Shown here one piece after another: positions 34,601 to 35,287 of a stretch of 35,287 nucleotides of DNA. Below the pieces are notes generated by a model, which saw nothing but the letters and a program-made list of their open reading frames with translations, was not told the DNA's origin and did not search any database. A program made the translations under genes and the position numbers. The DNA is from Verrucomicrobiota bacterium (lineage in GTDB: Bacteria; Verrucomicrobiota; Lentisphaeria; Oligosphaerales; Oligosphaeraceae), in assembly GCA_019136135.1 (NCBI GenBank), contig JAGVUR010000149.1, positions 1 through 35,287 of the forward strand, given 5' to 3'. Within the stretch, counting starts at the first letter, position 1. The number at the start of each line of letters is the position of its first letter.

Positions 34601-35005
34601 TTGATTTTCACTTGGCTTGACCTAAACGTCCAGTATTTTGGCGATTATTCCTGGACCCGTCGCGAGAACGACCCGATCAATCCAGACGGCGAAGCCGCCT
34701 TGCGCTCTTGGATCAAGGCGCATTTTGGCGAGGAGTTGTCCAAGCAACCATACGCTTGCCTGGTCAATCCGGCCTTCCCTGAAAAGAGCCGAATCCTAAA
34801 TGTGGCATTGCCGATTGCCGCAGGCGGCTGGGGACAAATCACACAAAACGGATTTGCAGGAAAGGAGGACTTGGCCTGGCATGAATTGGCAAGACTCGTC
34901 GAAGCCTCCATAACAAGGCGCCCAGCCCCGCCAAGAGACAAAACCTGCGGACTCAAAAAGTGCATCTGCGGATCATGCTGGGTCAAGAACGTGGCACGAA
35001 AGTGA
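31688..35005 (+). CDS. HzsA-related secreted protein with PD40 propeller and two c-type heme motifs
   Basis: The 1105-residue product starts at GTG 31688, six bases after a strong GGAGG, with a signal peptide (MKRILFLLFAAMIPLCGEG when GTG is read as Met). An NPCBM-like beta domain lies at about 30-180, followed by a helical coiled region. A WD40-like (PD40) propeller from about 395 to 680 repeats phrases such as HPDLSFDGKHILFSY, DPCYLPNGQIVFIS and DPSVLPDGRIIYTRW. Two CxxCH heme-binding motifs follow: C826-IG-C829-H830 and C877-IS-C880-H881. The C-terminus has a cysteine cluster (CGLKKCICGSC). This layout matches proteins annotated as HzsA-related, after the alpha subunit of anammox hydrazine synthase, but hydrazine synthesis is not implied. 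An electron-transfer or sugar-oxidising role is possible. Base composition changes abruptly within the gene. No cytochrome c maturation genes are in the window. Confidence 0.82.
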   Translation: MKRILFLLFAAMIPLCGEGVSWSSRILEGFSMMEELKGVSEEAIASSGLFLKGSKAIPISADVSGLKWIWLKSGVGGDGSGGDHSCWLNPKLVGTDGKEIDATTVGVAWNSIEWQKLFVNKALGGGAFNIGGDQYTSGWWAHAVGYLGIRLDGKYVKFSSLVGNNGNAHASKYSDFFIYRTLPRKTLEGIVAETLATEFTQMETWLQADFDKAQGGHLALLETGAEMPRKLRELINSHANRLGVAKAPFVTRLGAIVEDTNQLAKLLDLYRDVREATSIVEQADEALAFAKKTLEFVEVSRKLPEFSAALDKLYAQAKEIPNREDGNWNALLADAKALRRQIIFAHPALDFKDLLINKQPPTRYSHQCDQYLGRHSRPGPGLVILKNWKSPKPQEITLLEEKLPLGSVAHPDLSFDGKHILFSYCDHTVNPDSHRQFFIWEIGVDGNGLRQLTGGKDDDFATWDGRKTVLPEDYDPCYLPNGQIVFISTRCSSFGRCHWTRYNPSYLLHIMDGDGKNKRLLSFGEANEWDPSVLPDGRIIYTRWDYINRHDTFYQSLWTMHPDGTGTAHFYGNYTINPCMQAEARGIPDSRKVICTAMAHHSYTAGSIIHIDPLKGEDGPEPLTRLTPEVRFPETEGWPQTCYNSPWPLNEDLTLAAYCPEPLTIQGKIQSANAYRIVLIDSLGGREEIYSDPNVSCVSPIPLCPREKPPVVASLITDEAIKEMRPAMVFIQDANIGKVDFGSRVKSLRLNEILGQPTPAVPHRGAVRQEIVKRVLGTVPVRDDGSAFFRMPAGKPIQLQALDEDGLAVMTMRTFIYAQPGELVSCIGCHEERRRTAARAGKLPTHIDSIKPLEDQEKYEGGFSYMRSVQPVLDRYCISCHGLGKATQKLDLRGTIVARPIDGYPEYPQETAVATSYNEMANRKDLFRLAQRNEETGRSIPRDYFGHSGTLAKRLLDDHCRELLADKTSLELIFTWLDLNVQYFGDYSWTRRENDPINPDGEAALRSWIKAHFGEELSKQPYACLVNPAFPEKSRILNVALPIAAGGWGQITQNGFAGKEDLAWHELARLVEASITRRPAPPRDKTCGLKKCICGSCWVKNVARK

Positions 35006-35065
35006 CACAAAGCGCCTTGTGACAAAAGACCTGCATTCCCCACGAAACTTAGCGGACTAGATCAA

Positions 35066-35090
35066 GTACGAACACCCCGGGTGCCAGTCA
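35066..35090. repeat. Dispersed palindrome, copy 7 (degenerate)
   Basis: GTACGAACACCC, C, GGGTGCC followed by AGTCA instead of CGTAC: the left arm and centre are kept and the right outer arm has decayed. It lies 60 bp after the HzsA-like stop. Confidence 0.7.
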
Positions 35091-35098
35091 CATGAATT

Positions 35099-35119
35099 AT
35101 GAATGATGAATGATGAATG
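35099..35119. repeat. Heptamer tandem repeat (ATGAATG x3)
   Basis: Three perfect copies of ATGAATG follow one another, preceded by a partial copy (ATGAATT at 35092-35098). It is non-coding simple sequence between palindrome copy 7 and the GTCCGAC minisatellite. Confidence 0.85.
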
Positions 35120-35123
35120 ACCA

Positions 35124-35187
35124 GTCCGACCCCGTCCGACCCCGTCCGACCCCGTCCGACCTGTCCGACCTGTCCGACCCGTCCGAC
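35124..35187. repeat. GTCCGACC minisatellite (about seven copies)
   Basis: Three copies of the 10-mer GTCCGACCCC are followed by three 9-mer variants (GTCCGACCT twice, GTCCGACCC) and a final GTCCGAC. Degenerate relatives (GTCCGCCCC, GTCTGACCC) occur at 20999-21035, also beside a palindromic core. Confidence 0.88.
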
Positions 35188-35232
35188 TAGGAATGCGTTA
35201 TTTTCTGCCGCTTGATCGGTGACACCGTCTGA

Positions 35233-35257
35233 GTACGAGCACCCAGGGTGCCCGTAC
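35233..35257. repeat. Dispersed palindrome, copy 8
   Basis: GTACGAGCACCC, A, GGGTGCCCGTAC: an intact core with an A as the central base, preceded by CCGCTTGATCGGTGACACCGTCTGA, which is a mutated version of the upstream hairpin unit seen at 31480-31496. Confidence 0.82.
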
Positions 35258-35287
35258 CTAAAACCATTTCGTTCTTCAGCATGGAAG

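Noticed and set aside
35006..35021. Short hairpin CACAA / TTGTG as a terminator for the HzsA-like gene
   Set aside because: A five-pair stem followed by no T-run on the plus strand is too weak.
13956..35287. Insertion sequence or integrated element around the repeats
   Set aside because: No transposase, integrase or target-site duplication could be found in the window.
1..35287. tRNA or rRNA genes
   Set aside because: The intergenic regions were read for cloverleaf-like and rRNA-like sequence and nothing convincing appeared.

Overview
The window looks like chromosomal DNA of a polysaccharide-degrading anaerobe of the PVC superphylum, most likely a Lentisphaerota (Victivallales-type) or related gut or rumen lineage. 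This is inferred from the gene families: an HzsA-related PD40/cytochrome-c-like protein, a DUF6785-type large membrane protein, a GHL10 protein, two heparinase II/III-type proteins, GH95 and GH28 enzymes, and a glycyl-radical enzyme with a separate activase. No rRNA, tRNA, CRISPR, integrase or transposase was found, so the placement is not proven.

Layout. 1-3172 (minus): GH95 alpha-L-fucosidase-like gene followed, with a one-base stop/start overlap, by lgt, which runs off the left edge. 3343-7317 (plus): a GH28-family beta-helix protein and a secreted 892-residue protein of unknown function. 7350-9362 (minus): polytopic DUF6785-like membrane protein with a TTG start. Its divergent intergenic region holds two CG-centred palindromes that look like operators. 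9647-13955 (plus): a modular heparinase II/III-like protein and a MATE exporter. 13986-14252: a three-copy repeat array of 121-bp period. 14264-15136 (minus): exported metallo-beta-lactamase-fold protein. 15378-16798 (plus): a small lipoprotein, a strong terminator, then the glycyl-radical activase. 16817-17116 (minus): another small lipoprotein. 17521-18540 (plus): miaA, overlapping tail to tail with the glycyl-radical enzyme gene (18517-20739, minus). 20740-21308: repeat-rich spacer. 21309-31306 (plus): closely packed run rimO, ftsQ-like, cysS, a second heparinase II/III-type gene, a frameshifted GHL10 gene and a small alpha/alpha-toroid protein. 31307-31687: repeats and leader. 31688-35005 (plus): HzsA-related protein with two CxxCH motifs. 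35006-35287: repeats and minisatellites.

How the genes may fit together. The secreted lyase/hydrolase-like proteins could cut uronic-acid- or deoxysugar-containing polysaccharides outside the cytoplasm. GH95 and GH28 lack a visible signal peptide and may finish oligosaccharides inside. The DUF6785-like protein could be the importer, and the glycyl-radical enzyme with its activase could perform an anaerobic radical elimination on a downstream metabolite. These links are inferred from gene content only. Housekeeping genes (lgt, miaA, rimO, ftsQ, cysS) are interleaved with these accessory genes.

The most notable signals are: an eight-copy intergenic palindrome family with two tandem arrays; a one-base frameshift splitting the GHL10 gene; abrupt switches of strand composition inside rimO and the HzsA-like gene; an unusual G-C-W-E active-site loop in the glycyl-radical enzyme; and two putative operators between the transporter-like and heparinase-like genes.
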